Source: Tribonema minus (lineage: Eukaryota; Sar; Xanthophyceae; Tribonematales; Tribonemataceae). From it: a stretch of DNA of 64,000 bases. Under the pieces are notes generated by a model. The model saw only the letters and a program-made list of their open reading frames with translations, was not told where the DNA came from and did no database searches. Each line of letters begins with the position of its first letter. Position 1 is the first letter of the stretch. This document shows, in pieces, positions 1 to 13,522 of the stretch. The stretch covers positions 372,001 through 436,000 of the forward strand of contig JAFCMP010000457.1 in NCBI GenBank assembly GCA_017506865.1, read 5' to 3'. The position numbers and the translations under genes were made by a program.

Positions 1-42
1 AAGCTTTTCGATTGCATAGGCAACCCGGCCTCCCTTGGGCCT

Positions 43-50
43 TTATAAAT
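43..50 (+). promoter_or_regulatory. TATA-like box upstream of the PH-domain gene
   Basis: A TATAAAT string lies in otherwise GC-richer sequence about 275 bases before the ATG chosen for the PH-domain gene. Distance and strand fit a core promoter followed by a 5' leader, but no transcript start can be read from sequence. Bases 51-323 hold no feature I recognise. Confidence 0.3.
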
Positions 51-323
51 ACAAGTCCATACGTGAAGGTGTCTCGATGCGCACGATCATTTTGAAACAT
101 TTTCCCCAACCGTTTCAAAAAGGTGTAACTGTTGGTTGGTTGCACCTCTCTCTTCTTTCACAATCGAAACGGCGATAGCACGAGCACGCAGTGCTTAATA
201 CTGCTGGTGGTGGTGGCGATTCATCAGGACAATAGCGTCCTGGCCTCTTGCGTCCCTGGACCTGCAGCAAGAGAACGTCTCCGTCGTCCCACGGGCTTGC
301 GCAATTTGAAGCACACCTGCAGC

Positions 324-3300
324 ATGGTGGGGCAGTTGGACGTGGACATCTCTGCATTGGAGGGATGGCTTTATAAGGAAAAGAGCAAAACAATGTGGGG
401 AAGCATCGGAGGTGAGCGCAACTGCGCATTGCAGAGCTAATTATGCTCTTTTCGCAAGCCGCGTCATGTTTGATCTGCCTAGCGGCTGTGGGCGCGCACA
501 ATAGTGCTTCAAAGATCGACGACGTTTTACAAAACTAATGCAGTCGCAGGCGCAACTACTTTGTTGCAGAGATGCAGCCGCAGTATGTAAAGCAAGCGGT
601 GCGTGCATCGTTGTTGCGATGGCAACTCGGCAACATGTTCAACAGTGGCCGAGGCGAGGTGGGCAGAGACTGGGTGAAGCGCAGACTTTTTGTAGAGTTT
701 TTGCAACTGCACTGCTGTCTCACAGGTGTACAGCTACTTCAAACACCGCATGCACCTGCCAGTTGCTTTCTCATGTTGCTGAAGTACTGTAGTATAATCC
801 AGAATCTTCATCTACGAATCTGCACCATTAAGTTTCAATACTATGCAGGCAGTCATTAAATGTTAACGCAAAGCCAACGCCAGCGTGCGTACGTTCAGTG
901 CCAACATGAATTTATTGTGATGGTGAGGGGAAGCATTTCACAGCGCTTGATGGAGTGCATATGCATATGCAGAGTAGCTGGCGGTCAACAATGTTGAGCA
1001 CGTAATCAGTCTATAGCATATGCCTGGCACGTATTGGTACCACAGAAATCAGACGGCAGGTGGCGGTGCGCATGTACCATGGTCCCAATTCTATGCTGTT
1101 GATTGCTACTTCACATCCGAGCACCAGCCACTGAGAAATGAATGTTCATCATCAAACTGAGTACTTGCCCTAAGGTACCAGATTATAGAATAAGCACGGT
1201 ACAATCCGTACCAGAAAGGAGTCTGATGGGCGTAAAGAAGAGGGCCCAATTCCCCCTTGTTGTCCACACCAGTGCCAAAGCAAAGTGACCTGGACTTTGC
1301 CTTGAAATGAGATTAATAACTTGGGCGACGCAGTCCGGGCATGGACCTTGAAGACGAAAAGGCGCAGAACTGCTGACGTGTGAATGCCGCAGGCTCAATA
1401 TGCTGAAGCTCGATCCGTTCTGAATGGCACTTTTGTTCGCCATGAGAGATGGCCTGAGACGTACAACAAGACACATGAGTGGTTTGGCAGATGAAATGCG
1501 CACTATACTCAAACATGCTACCTGTGATCAATGCGCGCGGTCAGTTAAGGCTGCTCACTGCAGTGCTCAGCTATCGTAACGATCGTCGCTGAGTTGCGTT
1601 TCTCTGCCTCGTAGCATTACATACGTCCCAAAACCAACTTTAGCTGTATGCTCAAAGCATTTTCATGCGTATCCTGCTTGCGTATTTGTAGCATGAGATC
1701 AACAAGCTTGTTGTTCATTGAAAGCAGGCCATAACAGGACCGCTGCTTTGCGTGTCAGCACTTGACAGCCTATATGGCTGCTAGTGGCCATTTGCAATAC
1801 TTGACCCAGTCACTTTTGCAGTTGCCATAGTGAAAGCTGTTATTCCCCTGGCAGAGCGCGGTGTTGCAATATGCACAAGCCAAGAACATTGCATACAATT
1901 TGCAGCCACTCTTTGGTGGCTGTCACCATCGGCTCACCGTGCGACGCATTGATATGCCAGTGTGGTCTAAAGCGAGCAAATGTGCCCCACAAAGGTCAGC
2001 AAGACATGGATGACACCAGGAAGTCCGTGTTGTGGCTTTCCTCCTTATGTGGTGCAGGTGACAGCAACAAGCGCTGGTTCCAGGTGGTGCAGCTGGAGCC
2101 TGGAGAGGCAGCAGCAGGAGAAAGAGAACTCGCTCTGTGCTACTCGCACTCGCCTGATGACAAGGATTTCAAGGGATGGGTGTATCTCAAAGATGTCTCT
2201 GAAATCAGCGAAATCGGCAGTGACTTCATGATCATATCGTCTCCTGCTCGCACACTGAGGCTTGCAGCACAGGTGAGCAGCCGCTAAATGACAATAAAAA
2301 ATGTCCATTATTGGATAGTAGCTGCCCTTAATTATGCCCCAGCACTTGACGACGATTGGTGGAAGCACTGCCTTGATTTTGCTGGTCCAGCGTTCGGACA
2401 ATTTCCAACGCATGATGGCTCTACCACCATTCATGAGCTCATGAGCATGACATAGGGTGTGTTTCTACAGTGAAGCAATGCAACCTGCAGCACGGTCGTC
2501 CACACTGTACACATTTGCACTTCAGGTAAAAAGAGGTTTGGATGTATCAAACGTGGTTTATATCACGCCTTAGGCCCACATTTGCATTGTCACTCATGGA
2601 TGTCATTGCTGCAGCCTACGGTCAAGGCACGTTGCACAGCAGGTCAGCAAAGTAAATCAAACTACAGCATAGCTTGGTGCACACAATCGCAACAGTGTAT
2701 GTAGTCAGCCAAAACACCAGCTGCCTGTGTACTTTGAGTTGAAGGGCTTTGCTTGTAATCAAGTAGATTTGGCGCCCAGCACAGTCCACTGTTGCCGACA
2801 TTTGACGGTTGATTTACCAGCTGACACTCAAGTATTGTGGCATCAGGCGTGATGCTGACACCCCTGACTTGTAGCTGTGTAATGATGTCTGTTCCATGTA
2901 CAGACGAGAGCAGAGCACAGGCTTTGGATCACAGCCCTCTGTAGGCTCTGCGTGGGCGCCTTTGTCAAGCTGGAAACAACACAGCTGCCGCCTGCTGCAC
3001 TGGCGCCAGCATCTCCTGCATCGGTCACTGCGGCTCCCAGTCCTGTCAGTCTTTCACCAGTTGCAGAGGCCAAGAGCATACCAACCCCGCACCTGCGGGG
3101 GGCCTCTCCTGCTCGACCTCAAGGTGCGCCGTTGCGGCATGGCTTGTCGTGTGCTCAAATGCTGCATTGTCTGAAATACTGAAGTTCAAGAGTGCAGTAT
3201 TCCAAGCGGATGGCGGCTTTAACAGACACCTGCAGTGAATGTGGTTGTATGGCGCAGCGCTGCAGCCCTGTCTGATGGCATTACTGGCGTATGGTCAATC

Positions 3301-6300
3301 GCATGCTTATGTGATGAAAAGCGTTTCAGCTCCATCACGGGAGAGCAGGCAATGTGAACACAGAACAGCCACTCGTGGTGAAGTGTAGAAGAAAGAAGTC
3401 CCAGACACTCAATCTAGTGGTCCATTGACATGACGCCAGCTGTCACAAAATGCTGTCTGTAAAGCCTTTTGCTAAAGTGCAGCCAGCTTTGAAACAAAAT
3501 GATTACTTCCAAAAACGTGTTGAACTCATTGAAGTACCACCATGGGTTAATCCAGTCACTTTCAAAGCATGATATTATATGCTAGCCATTCATGAAACCT
3601 ATTCTTCCAGTGACATGATTGCAACAGGCAGGGCGTGCTTACTCACAAGTCAACTGGTGCACTATCAAATGTCTATCTGAACCACTACCGCAGAGCCTGC
3701 GATGGCAAAGGAAACAGACCGCAATGGTGGTGGTGCATTGCCTAAACAGCGGCTGTCGCGCCAGCAGAGCGATGATGCTAAACCTGACAACACCACCAAT
3801 GGCTACAATGGCGGCAACCCAACAACACCAGTCAGGAGCAGCAGGGCCTCCGCTTGTGCCAGCAGCACACGACGAAGAGACAGCGAGCGCAGCGGTGCAG
3901 GTATGTCTTTCCACTTTGATGCATGATGGCTTGTTACTAGTGATGGTCTTTTTGCTGCAACCTCTGAGGCAAAGTTGAGTGGCGAAGGCCTGTTGCTAAG
4001 ATCAGTGTAATCAAGAGTAGCCATGAGACCTTCAGTGGTAAGCATGGTCACTGCGACAACGAGCAATTGGCGTATGATCCTGCATTTGCATCTCTGTTCA
4101 CACCGTAGCAACAGTACATCATTGGACGTCTGCCACATTCTAATATCATGGTGCGGTTGTGCCTATGATGGTGAGCTGGCTTGTTGTACGTCTGGCATCG
4201 CCTGTCACAAGGGAGCACAGCTGAAGCCATAAATGAATACTGTAAATGATACAATGACCCATATGTAGGCATGGCAACTGGTCATATGTCCCTTGCATGC
4301 CAAGTTTTCACTCTAAACCTCTTGTCTTATTGACTGTATCAGAGCATCGCAGCAATCGCCGCGCTCGGGACAATGGAGCGGATTGTGATGCACAGGGCGA
4401 CCCAAGGTACTCTCATCATGGTGACACAGACCACCATGCTGGCAGCAGCCGCAGCAGGCGGGCTGGAGGGGAGTCCCCTCGTTGTGATGACACGGGCAGC
4501 AGACGGGGAAGTGATGGGAGCAGAAGGGGAGACCGACACGGTGCCGATCGTGATGATTCGGATTGCAGGTACTTGTCTATGCAGTGCTACGTGTGACGTT
4601 GTGACGTTTGTCAAGTACAAAACGTGGTTCAGGAGGTGTTTCAGGTTGCCCCTGAAAGGTGCAGCAGGTTCTTTGTTCACAGAGCCAGCATATGTAGATG
4701 CAGTACTTGTGTGTGAAATTGCAGCGATGGAAGGGGAAGGCAGCCCCACAAGCGTATGGAAAACACCACTGTTTTGACAAGTTGAAATGTGACCTTTTGC
4801 AAATGATGCTTATATTTGAGGCACTCTGTTTACTTGATACTTGAAGAAGTATAGATCATCAGGGCAACATATATAAGAAGTCCCATGTACTGAAGTAGCG
4901 CTGTTGTGGTTGTTTCCCAAGTACTCCGCAATACTGATGAGGTTTGAGCCTACAGACATTGACGAGTATGTGTGAGTTGACATCATTTAAAAAAGTGGCC
5001 AATGATGAAAGCCAGTTAAGCTTCATTGAACAGTTGAGTGTGGGCATCCGAACTTTGAAATGGAGACCCTGCCCGGCAATAAACAACAGTGCGACTACTG
5101 GACAACATTCAGATCTGCATAGTTGCTGACGGGCAACAGGTTGCAGCTCTGCAAGTCACAGGCATCGAGGGGCAAGTGGCTGCATGGCTGTCAGCCTCAG
5201 GCTGGCACCGCCTCACATTGTGATCATGCCCCACCTTGGGGAGGCAGTAATATTCAGTTGCTTGGCATATTGCCAACCACAGCATGAGATCACAGGCAGG
5301 CACAATCATGGAGCATCATGTAAGCTGATTGCCGAATGCCTGATGACAAAAGTACACATACTTCTACAACACTGCAACAGTGGACACTAACGTAAAGTCA
5401 ATGGCCCACCAGGACCACAATGAATGAACCATCAGCCACTTTCAGACACAGTCACATCGACATTACGGTCCAACTTGCATCACCACTCTGATCGCGGCAA
5501 CGCCAGCGTAAAAGCCGTAGCGTCTGCAAGTGTTGGAATGAAGCATTTTTGCGGCAGTGACAGTGCGCCACAGCCATGAGATCATGTTGTCTACATGGCG
5601 GCATTGCGTGCAATCCCTGCAGGAATGGAGACCGACGCAAAGGCAGTGACGACCGCCAGTACCAGAATGAGCGTGCTGGCAGCCGTGGCAGTGGCAGCAG
5701 GCATTCCACACGCAAAAGCGGTGACATCGGTTGCAGCAATCAGCACAGGACCAGTATGAGAAGAGAGGATGTGAGAAAGTCTGATGGGGCAACAGAGGTG
5801 AACAGGACGGCAAATGATCAACAAGGCGACCCCGGTGCACGTGCAGATCGCTCTGCTGACAGGTGTGTGCGCATGCATGGCTGGTGTTGCGCGTTCCCTA
5901 CTTTTGCAGCTGGGCTTGATGCTTGATATGTTTTGGTGGATGAGACGATTATGATGCGCTTTTAAGATGGGAAAAAGCTGCGTTGACAAGCGTCACTTTG
6001 TAAAGTGTGTGGTGCTTACTGATCCATCGTACACTTGCTTCTATGGTAAAACCAGGGCCTGTTGCGGACACAATATCAGTGCCCTACTTTGTAAAGAAGA
6101 AGGAGTATTCCCACTTGTATTGCTCTTCCATGGCAGGTAGCGCTGTTGTTTGCATATGCGGAAGCTCAAGCACTGGCGGGGACATTCTTGACGTGCAAAA
6201 ACGAAGATGTTGATGCAGCTGCGATGCGTCCTGTGAGCTCTGACACAAGGGGTGCGTGTGTCCATCGTACCATCCCTTACCCCCACATGAAGCCATCACC

Positions 6301-9300
6301 TATAGCTGCCACCATAAATGTTTAATGTTTAATGTTTAATGTTGGCATTAGCATGCCAAGGAATGAGCCACGACGTCATCATCAAATGTGCATGCTGCGT
6401 GGTGCAGGCGCGATGAGAGCTCACTAAGCAGCCGCAGCAGCAAGGGAGGCTCCCACCGCAACCGCCCAGCCAGCGGCCTAAGGCGCGAACTTGACCTGGC
6501 GGACACCGCCACACCTTCTGATGAAAAAGCCGTACATGAACCGGCACCACCATTGCAGCAGGGCACAGCACTGGCTTCTGATGCACAGCCCAAATCGGCA
6601 GTGGCAAGTGCAGCGCAAGGGCATCGTCGCAGCAGCTCTGCCAAGCTTGAGATAGATGGCAGCCACAGCATGCCAGCGGCAGCAGCGGCAGCGGCGGAGA
6701 TGTGCACGGATGCTGACGTGCCAGTCGTCACCATTGGTGCTGGGGTTTCCAACTGTGATTTCTCTGCTACAGCGCGCTTGCACGCCGCCATCTCTGCCGG
6801 CTACAATGTGCCACTGCCACACACTCCAAGTCCAAGAGAATTCTTGTCAGAGTCTCGCGACAGCACCGGAGGCGGGGACTCACGGCGGTCATCCGACAGT
6901 GGGCCGGGCGGGGGCATGGCCGCCGCCGCTGCTGCTGCTGCCGCACTGGTAAGCGGAATTTTGACAATCAATGCTGCGTTCTCAATGATACTGCCCTTGT
7001 ACAGGCCCCATGGCTACCTGACGTAGTGATGTTTGCTTGACCTAATTGTGCAGCCAAGATACGCGCAGATACTGCTGAATGCACCACTGCAACATCAAGT
7101 TCACAAGGTATCCTAATGATGGTAGATGTAGCATAGTAGCATAATACGCGTCGTGAGGTTATGGTGACTGCCAACACGACGAACTAGTTGAACTACGGGT
7201 AACGCCAACCAGGGTCAGCACCACATCTGTCAGCAAGTATATGTTGTGTATCATAATGTCGTGGTGCATGCATGACATTTAAGGGCTGTCTATAGACATG
7301 CAGCAACTTCAGGGATTTGCAGCTGCAGGCACCTCACATCGGTGCATCCCTGTGCAACATCCATCAGGAGAGTGCAGAAGGGATTGTCACTCCTAAGGCT
7401 GCCCGCCGCACAGCCGCATCGCTCGATTGGGGCGAGGGAGATGACAAAGGGCCTGCAGGGGGGATGCAGAATTCTCCTCGCCGCAGCATTGAGCAACTGC
7501 TGTCGCCACAGACTGCCGGTCCTGTTCTGCTGCTATCGGATTCATCTGATGATGAAGTGCGTGAGGTGCGTACCAGACTTGGAAGCTGTGACAGCTGCTT
7601 TGAACTTGTGTCCAATGTGCTGAGCAGGAGCAGCCTCATGGCAATTGTGCACGTGAAAAGGCTTCTGAAGTCACTGTTCCTCCCACAGTCCTTGCTACAA
7701 GCCATTGGACGCGTGCACCAAACAGAAACGCAAGCTAGTAAGCAAGTCTGATGCTCGTCGTGCATCTTTACAAAGCGTCAAGGATGGGCAATAGCCGGTT
7801 TTGCCTCCCCGGTCCATGTTTGTCCACTTCTGGCTCTGCTTCAAACATAACTTGAGTAGCAGTGTTGTCCTCTTGAACTTATCATCAGTGATTAGACGGA
7901 CGGTCGGCTACCTTGACAGCAATTTAGACTGTTTTGGTGGACCGGCTTGGACCTCTCGTAATCCGAAAAATACCAAGGGATGCCGAGTGTCCAGTGTGTG
8001 CCTAAAATTTGCATCGTACTTCGATGTATGCAGCAGCCGAATAGAATCATGCACTGCCCAAAGAGCTTGGACATCGATGCTGCAACACAGCGCAGCATTT
8101 GCACTCCTTGTTTCGTTTATGCACCGTACACATAAACTCAATGGCTTGTTGTGTGACATGTGCATGGCTGACATTCATCAACAAACATGACTGCTGCAAT
8201 CTCACACACATGGATTTGGGCTCAGGTCCGTAATCTGTTGTCATGCCCCCTCCAACAGGTAGACTATGCTCGCCTTGGCTTCTGAAAGCAACTGATGATT
8301 GTCTTTCTGTTGCAAAAAACAGGTGGCCAAGCACAAGCGGCGAGGCAGCACCTCAAAATTGCAGCAGCAGGCCGCAGCAAAGAGTGCAGAAAAAAATGGC
8401 GTAGCAGCACCCACACAAACAGCAGAGGCCAAGGAGAGCCCCTCATCTTCAGGTCGGCCCCGAACCAAGGGCAACAAGGCCCCTCCGCCTCCCTGTGGTG
8501 CTCCGCCGCCAGGTACAAGCACACATAAAATGACACCTGTGAAATTATTTGGTAAGAGTACTTGATCAGCAAAGGCACGCTCGACAGCATTGGCTTTTGA
8601 CAAATCTGTGAGCGACACCTTTGTGTAGCGTCACATGTCATTATGCTGCACAATTATGTCAGTACTGCTGAGCACTGTCAAAAAATGGTGGCGCATGCGT
8701 GTTGCAGTTGAGTCCCAGCAGATTCACCACTTTACCCAGAGCCAGCAGTGGAACGGGCTCCCAAATAAGCTCCACCGCACCGCTGCGGCGATGTTAAAGT
8801 TTGCATTCCCGTGTTGTAAACTAAACCAGTTGATGTTGGCTGCGCATCTTCACTGTGCAGCTGTGCAGTTTGACCTTCAAACGGTGAGGTTACGGTATAC
8901 AACATTCCACCTTGTGCCCTGCGCCTTTTTGACGAACGCGAAAAGCGTGACATGAAACTTGCTGGTGGTGCTGGTGTGTGTGTGTGTGTGTCACGAAACT
9001 TTCTGGTGATGGTGCTGGTGTGTGCAATGCATGCTCCACCAAATGCTGGACATTGGGCATGCCAATGCATCATTTTGTTATTTGAGTTCAGTAATGTTCG
9101 CGAGCAGCAGAAGAGTTTACAAGCATGTGCTTGGCTGCTCCTGTGTCTTGTCAGTACCATGCAGTGACAGAATGCACACAGTCTCATTCTGCGTCCACAA
9201 TGGGTGTCTCGCATGCTTTTCGCCACAAGTGGGCCAACAGAGCCAACTGCGCATGTCCAAAAGTGCATGCGTGCACATCGGCATGCCCGCGTTGCCTTCA

Positions 9301-9510
9301 GCTTATCTTGTCTGTGTTGATTTATTGTGAGCGTGTTCAGGTATGACAGGCGCACGGCGAGCTGAGCGGGGGGCAGGACGTCAACATAAAGATGAACCGC
9401 AAGAGGCAGGCAACAGCGACACCAGCAAGAAAAGGCGATCATCACAGACCAGGAAGGGGCCCACTGCAGCAGAAGAGCCAGGCTGGCTTCATGACGATTT
9501 TGATAGTTGA
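324..9510 (+). CDS. PH-domain protein with Arg/Ser-rich, low-complexity tail (11 exons)
   Basis: Exons, all GT-AG and phase-compatible: 324-411, 2058-2272, 2904-3123, 3694-3900, 4343-4568, 5623-5862, 6408-6948, 7323-7565, 7702-7737 (36-base microexon, least certain), 8323-8512, 9350-9510; about 788 residues. Exons 1-3 encode an N-terminal pleckstrin-homology domain: LEGWLYKEKSKTMWG (strand 1), KRWFQVVQLE, FKGWVYLKDV, RTLRLAAQ and the C-terminal helix EHRLWITALCRL with the invariant Trp. PH domains bind phosphoinositides or proteins at membranes. The rest lacks recognised domains. Residues about 175-400 are rich in Arg, Ser, Gly and Asp; exon 7 holds two poly-Ala runs; exons 9-10 hold basic clusters (KQKRKL, KHKRRG) that could be nuclear-localisation signals. 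The protein ends GWLHDDFDS. The start is the ATG just before the first PH strand; an in-frame upstream start is not excluded. Specific function is unknown. Confidence 0.82.
6324..6345. repeat. Short tandem heptamer in intron 6 of the PH-domain gene
   Basis: The heptamer TGTTTAA is repeated three times head to tail. It is a plain microsatellite in an intron and nothing suggests a function. Confidence 0.6.
8971..8990. repeat. (TG)n microsatellite with a duplicated flank
   Basis: A TG dinucleotide run in the last intron of the PH-domain gene. The flanking phrase CTGGTG(G/A)TGCTGGTG occurs on both sides, as expected from slippage or a small local duplication. Confidence 0.6.
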
Positions 9511-10218
9511 AGTTTGTTGAAGGCGGGTGCTGTACTGCTTCATAGCAACTGTGACCATGCATGACCTTACACTGCGTCCATTCTGACGATACTGCTGTTG
9601 GATTAATACAAGAGCATCACACATGCAGCTTACAGCACTGACAGGTTGGCCTGGCACTGTTTGTGCCTCCCTGTCATATCATGCCAGCAAGAGATGGCAC
9701 AACCGATCACCACTCACACTTGCTTGCAAGGACTCACGACTGCCCTGTGTTTCACGGCGAAGTTGGTGTCATGCGTAGCGACTGCAGGAAGCGGTGTCAC
9801 AGACATCTGGTTGCTCGACAATGTGTGATTGCATACGACTGGTGGCATTGTGTGCTCGGCAGCAACACAGGTATGCATTTGAATGCAGTAAATATTTGCT
9901 TAGCAGCAACACCACTGAACACGTGACTGCAGTCTCATTGCCGAAGCGTACCAGGACGGACATCATTGCATGCATGTACCACATGTGTATAACGACTGAT
10001 ACTTGATGAGAACGCAGGCAGCAATCCCTGTCAATGTCAAGCGAAGTAAAACCCAGCATAGCGGACAAGACCCAGACTTTGCCAAAAGACTGATTTGGAT
10101 TGCCAATTTGACTCCTTGCAAGCAGCAGTATTCCAGGATGAGCATATTAGTTTTACAACAATGAAGAATGATAAAGAAAAGGCTGATGAAGTTGAAACCC
10201 TTGGTGATATGGTATCAT
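9511..10218. other. Convergent intergenic region
   Basis: This stretch separates the stop codon of the + strand PH-domain gene from the stop codon of the - strand DUF938 gene, so both 3' UTRs and terminators must lie here. Short open frames have no family resemblance and no credible splice context. Confidence 0.6.
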
Positions 10219-13200
10219 CTATTGTTTCCTCCACACGCACAAGAAGTTGTTGGAGGGCATGTCCTCTCGCCCCTCAAGAACAAAGCCGCTGCTCAGTGCA
10301 CGCTGATTGACTTCTTCAAAGTCACGAATGCCCCACTCAGGATTTCGCGCACGCAAACTGGCATCAAAGTCTGCGTTGGACTCCGCTGTAAGCAAACGGC
10401 AATCAGTAGACCAAAAGCAACAGTCAGAGGCATGGTCATTGCTTTAACAAGCACAGCGAAAATGCCACGAGTGGTATGAATTCAGCATGAACCGAGGCAG
10501 CTACTGTGTATAACTGTGTACTCAGACTGTACTCTACAGTCATACCGTCAGGGAACCGCACCAAACTCGGTCTTCACTGATTGCATGGCCAGGGCATTAA
10601 AGTATTCTGAGGCATTTCCCCAGAGAAGCCATGTCATGTCAGGTCACTCAACCAGCAAGTGATCAAGGAACGGCTTGCACAAACGGCATGTTGTGATTGT
10701 GGGAGTTCACCACCTGTGAACAACGCAAATGACACTAATCACACACCTGTGTGACGGCCGTTGAGCTTGTAGGGGCCGTATGTGACAAGTTTGCCGCCTT
10801 TCTTAAGACAGCGAGCTGCTCCAGGCACCTGTTGAATGGACAGACATGCTATGAGTTCCACATTGGCACATGTGTCACCACAGACAATGCTGCAGAGCCT
10901 CCGGAACTTGGCAGATTCACCAGTGTAAGAGAAGCGCTTGAAGACGATCGCGAGAGCAAGTCAAAGCCTTGTAAATTCAGCACAATTCAGAGTGCTAGTT
11001 CTACTAGTCTATGGCAGTTAAAACAAACAACTCCATACAGGATTTGCACGGTCTTGTCATGAAAAGAAGGGTCGAACACGGATAGCACAATCGTCAGTCG
11101 TACCGCAGCTGCTGTCTACTAAACTAAAACAAATACCCTGTGATACTGAACTTACATGTTGATAGCGGAATGTGGTCATTAACAGCCTAGGGCGCCTTGG
11201 TTGGTCTTGTTGATTACTTCTGAGTACGATGGGTCAACCAGCGTTGTGGTCCCTCAAACTCTCACAATGTGGATGTCAGAACACAATCAGGGCAGTCTCT
11301 AAGGGGTCATTGCTAGTAACAGCTGCGACCAGACCAACAAAAGGTACGTGCCGCCCTCCAAAGCAACAAAGGATTGGAGAGATAGATGGTCTTCTACTGT
11401 TCAGGCTGCTCCTACATTAAGAATTGGGCATACGGCATGAGGCTCACCAAGCCATCCAGCACTGCAATTGGCGCAATGTGAACGGTGTTGCAGTTGTATA
11501 CGCAGTCAAACCAGCTGGCCTCCACAGGCCACTGCTCAGGCGACGCACTGGCGTCCAGCCTTATCCAGGGCTTGACATTTGGCATGCCATGAGTCCAAGC
11601 CGCCTGCCAGTAGCAACAATGCAGCAGACAGAAAAGCGCTGGCATGACTGGCACTGGGGGTAGGCCAGCTTGTGCATGTGATGCGGCTGTAGGTTGTGAA
11701 GGCTCAAGTTGCCACAAAGGCATTAGCGTGTACCTGTGCAGCAGAGAGCAGGAGGTGGTGGAGCGCAACATACAATGCTTTATATTGAAAAAGTACTTCA
11801 AGAAGTATGTGAAGTCTGTCAGCACCGCTGCTGCACATAAGCGATGTGCGGTTCACAAGGGTATGCAAAGCGGACTGCTCTTTTCATTGCCAATGGAAGT
11901 GACCCCCATCAGCAAGTGGTGCGCTCACTCAGGATATACGGGGTCAGGTTTTGGCCTGTGACAATGGCAATGCCGATAGCCGCTGCCATCGTCATGGGCG
12001 GGCCGCCTGACAGGCCGGGGCTGATCTGACAGATCTGGATTGTGCCCCAAATACGTTACGGTATGCTACGCCGCACTCGTGGGCAGTGACATTTGCTCAC
12101 CGGCATGCTGCAATGTGCAGCGATGTTTGACATCGACATCCACACGATTTAACCGCATCGGTGGTGGATGTATGGAGTCAGCCCCCCCCACCTCCTGAGG
12201 CAAGCCATGATCATGTTAGTTGCAAGACTCTCAGACTCTTCGGTAAGGCTTATGCTGGATGAGCAGATATCGGCATTTGCTGGCAAGCTATGGTAGGCAG
12301 CTGCTGCTGTTGCGTATGCGGGTGTATAACAACTGCTGGTTTGAGCTGTCACCCTGCCACTTCAGCTAAGATCAAGAGTGAGTGGTGCTCAATGAGTGAT
12401 AAGACTCACAGGTGGTACACTACCCTGGCCACTTGGCCACGTGTACTGTAGGTGGGCAAGATGAATTTCAGATTGAAAAATGTGAAACAGTGTCCAACGC
12501 TCAATATTTCAGTGCCCTTGATCAGTCAAGAATGTGGATAGAGAGAGGGCGCTGTGCTACTCACCACGCTCGTAGCATATGACTCATCATAGTCACTGGG
12601 TTGCCATACAAGTCCAGTCAGGTGTTCAGGCATGTACACCGCATGCTGGCCGGTGCCTGCAATATGCCAGAGCAGTGCAACATTGAGCGTCCATTCTTTT
12701 GCAGACAACACAGTACCAAGGCATGCATATTAATTGCATGCACAGCGCCGCTTCAAGCAGTTAATGCGCCGTAGAGCTGGCATGGTGAGGATGTTGCCAT
12801 GGCTCGAAGGCGCTGAGGACCGTACGTAGAAGCACTTGAACGTCCATGCAACAACTACATAGGCAGTGCATGAATTGTTGTTTCGATGCCGGTCGATCAG
12901 CAATCATGTCAGCAAGTACAATTGTGTGCACCTGCACTCATGGTGAACAGCACGCACATAAATACCTGAGCCTATTTCCAGCACGTTGTACTGCGACTTC
13001 GCTTGTCCAGCTTCTGCTGGCAAGTATTTCTGTAACATCTGCACAGAATACAGACAACAGCCAGAGAGTCAGTTGTACGTACGCCCGGTGGGTTTACCAG
13101 CCTCACAATAATGTCACGTTGTGGTGGCGGCACAAAATCACTTGCGAGCCACAAAATACACAGCGCTGGATTGACAAAAACGCTTCGATTGTGAGTTGCG

Positions 13201-13522
13201 CAAGTCAACTCCCCAACAAGATCATCATGCGTTTGGTGACGCGCCTCGTCTGATGTAAATCGCGCTCACGGTCTGAGCTGATATATGCTGGTAGACATGT
13301 TACCTGTAAAATAGGCTCCTGATTTCTGAGATTGTGGGCTGCGCACTGCTTGTTGGCTTCATTTGCATCCGGGCTCAACAAGGTGCTCGGCGTGGTGATC
13401 ATCGAAGATCGCCGCAAGAAGTCTCCTATCCAGAATTTGATTCCAAAGATGACAAACGCGCTAGCTCCTTGCAGTACGACAGCTCCGATGCAGCTGAGAA
13501 CCACTAGCTGAGCCTTGGCCAT
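10219..13522 (-). CDS. DUF938 / METTL26-like methyltransferase-fold protein with N-terminal signal-like leader (6 exons)
   Basis: Exons on the minus strand: 13304-13522, 12966-13038, 12565-12656, 11448-11603, 10747-10828, 10219-10385; all junctions are GT-AG and in phase, about 262 residues. The order of family motifs fixes the model: NLRNQEPILQ, then VLEIGSG joined to GTGQHAVYMPEHL (the S-adenosylmethionine-binding loop), WQPSDYDESY, GMPNVKPWIRLD, the segment around HIAPIAV, GGKLVTYGPYKLNGRHT, SNADFDASLRARNPEWGIRD, and the terminal EDMPSNNFLCVWRK. These match the bacterial DUF938 and eukaryotic METTL26 (C16orf13) family, whose substrate is not established. Unusually, a hydrophobic leader of about 30 residues precedes the core and contains GASAFV, resembling a signal peptide with Phe at +1 as in complex-plastid targeting. 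ER or plastid location is therefore inferred. The gene diverges from clpP across 102 bases. Confidence 0.88.

Noticed and set aside
10290-10345. A PIP-box-like motif (QCTLIDFF) in a plus-strand frame, suggesting a PCNA-binding protein
   Set aside because: The same bases are the last exon of the DUF938 gene on the minus strand, whose reading frame matches the family closely and joins in phase with five more exons.
12149-12352. Extra DUF938 exon between exons 3 and 4 (minus-strand frame with TEESESLATN)
   Set aside because: Exons 3 and 4 join in phase and reproduce the family spacing between WQPSD and GMPNV without it; adding it would insert unmatched residues.
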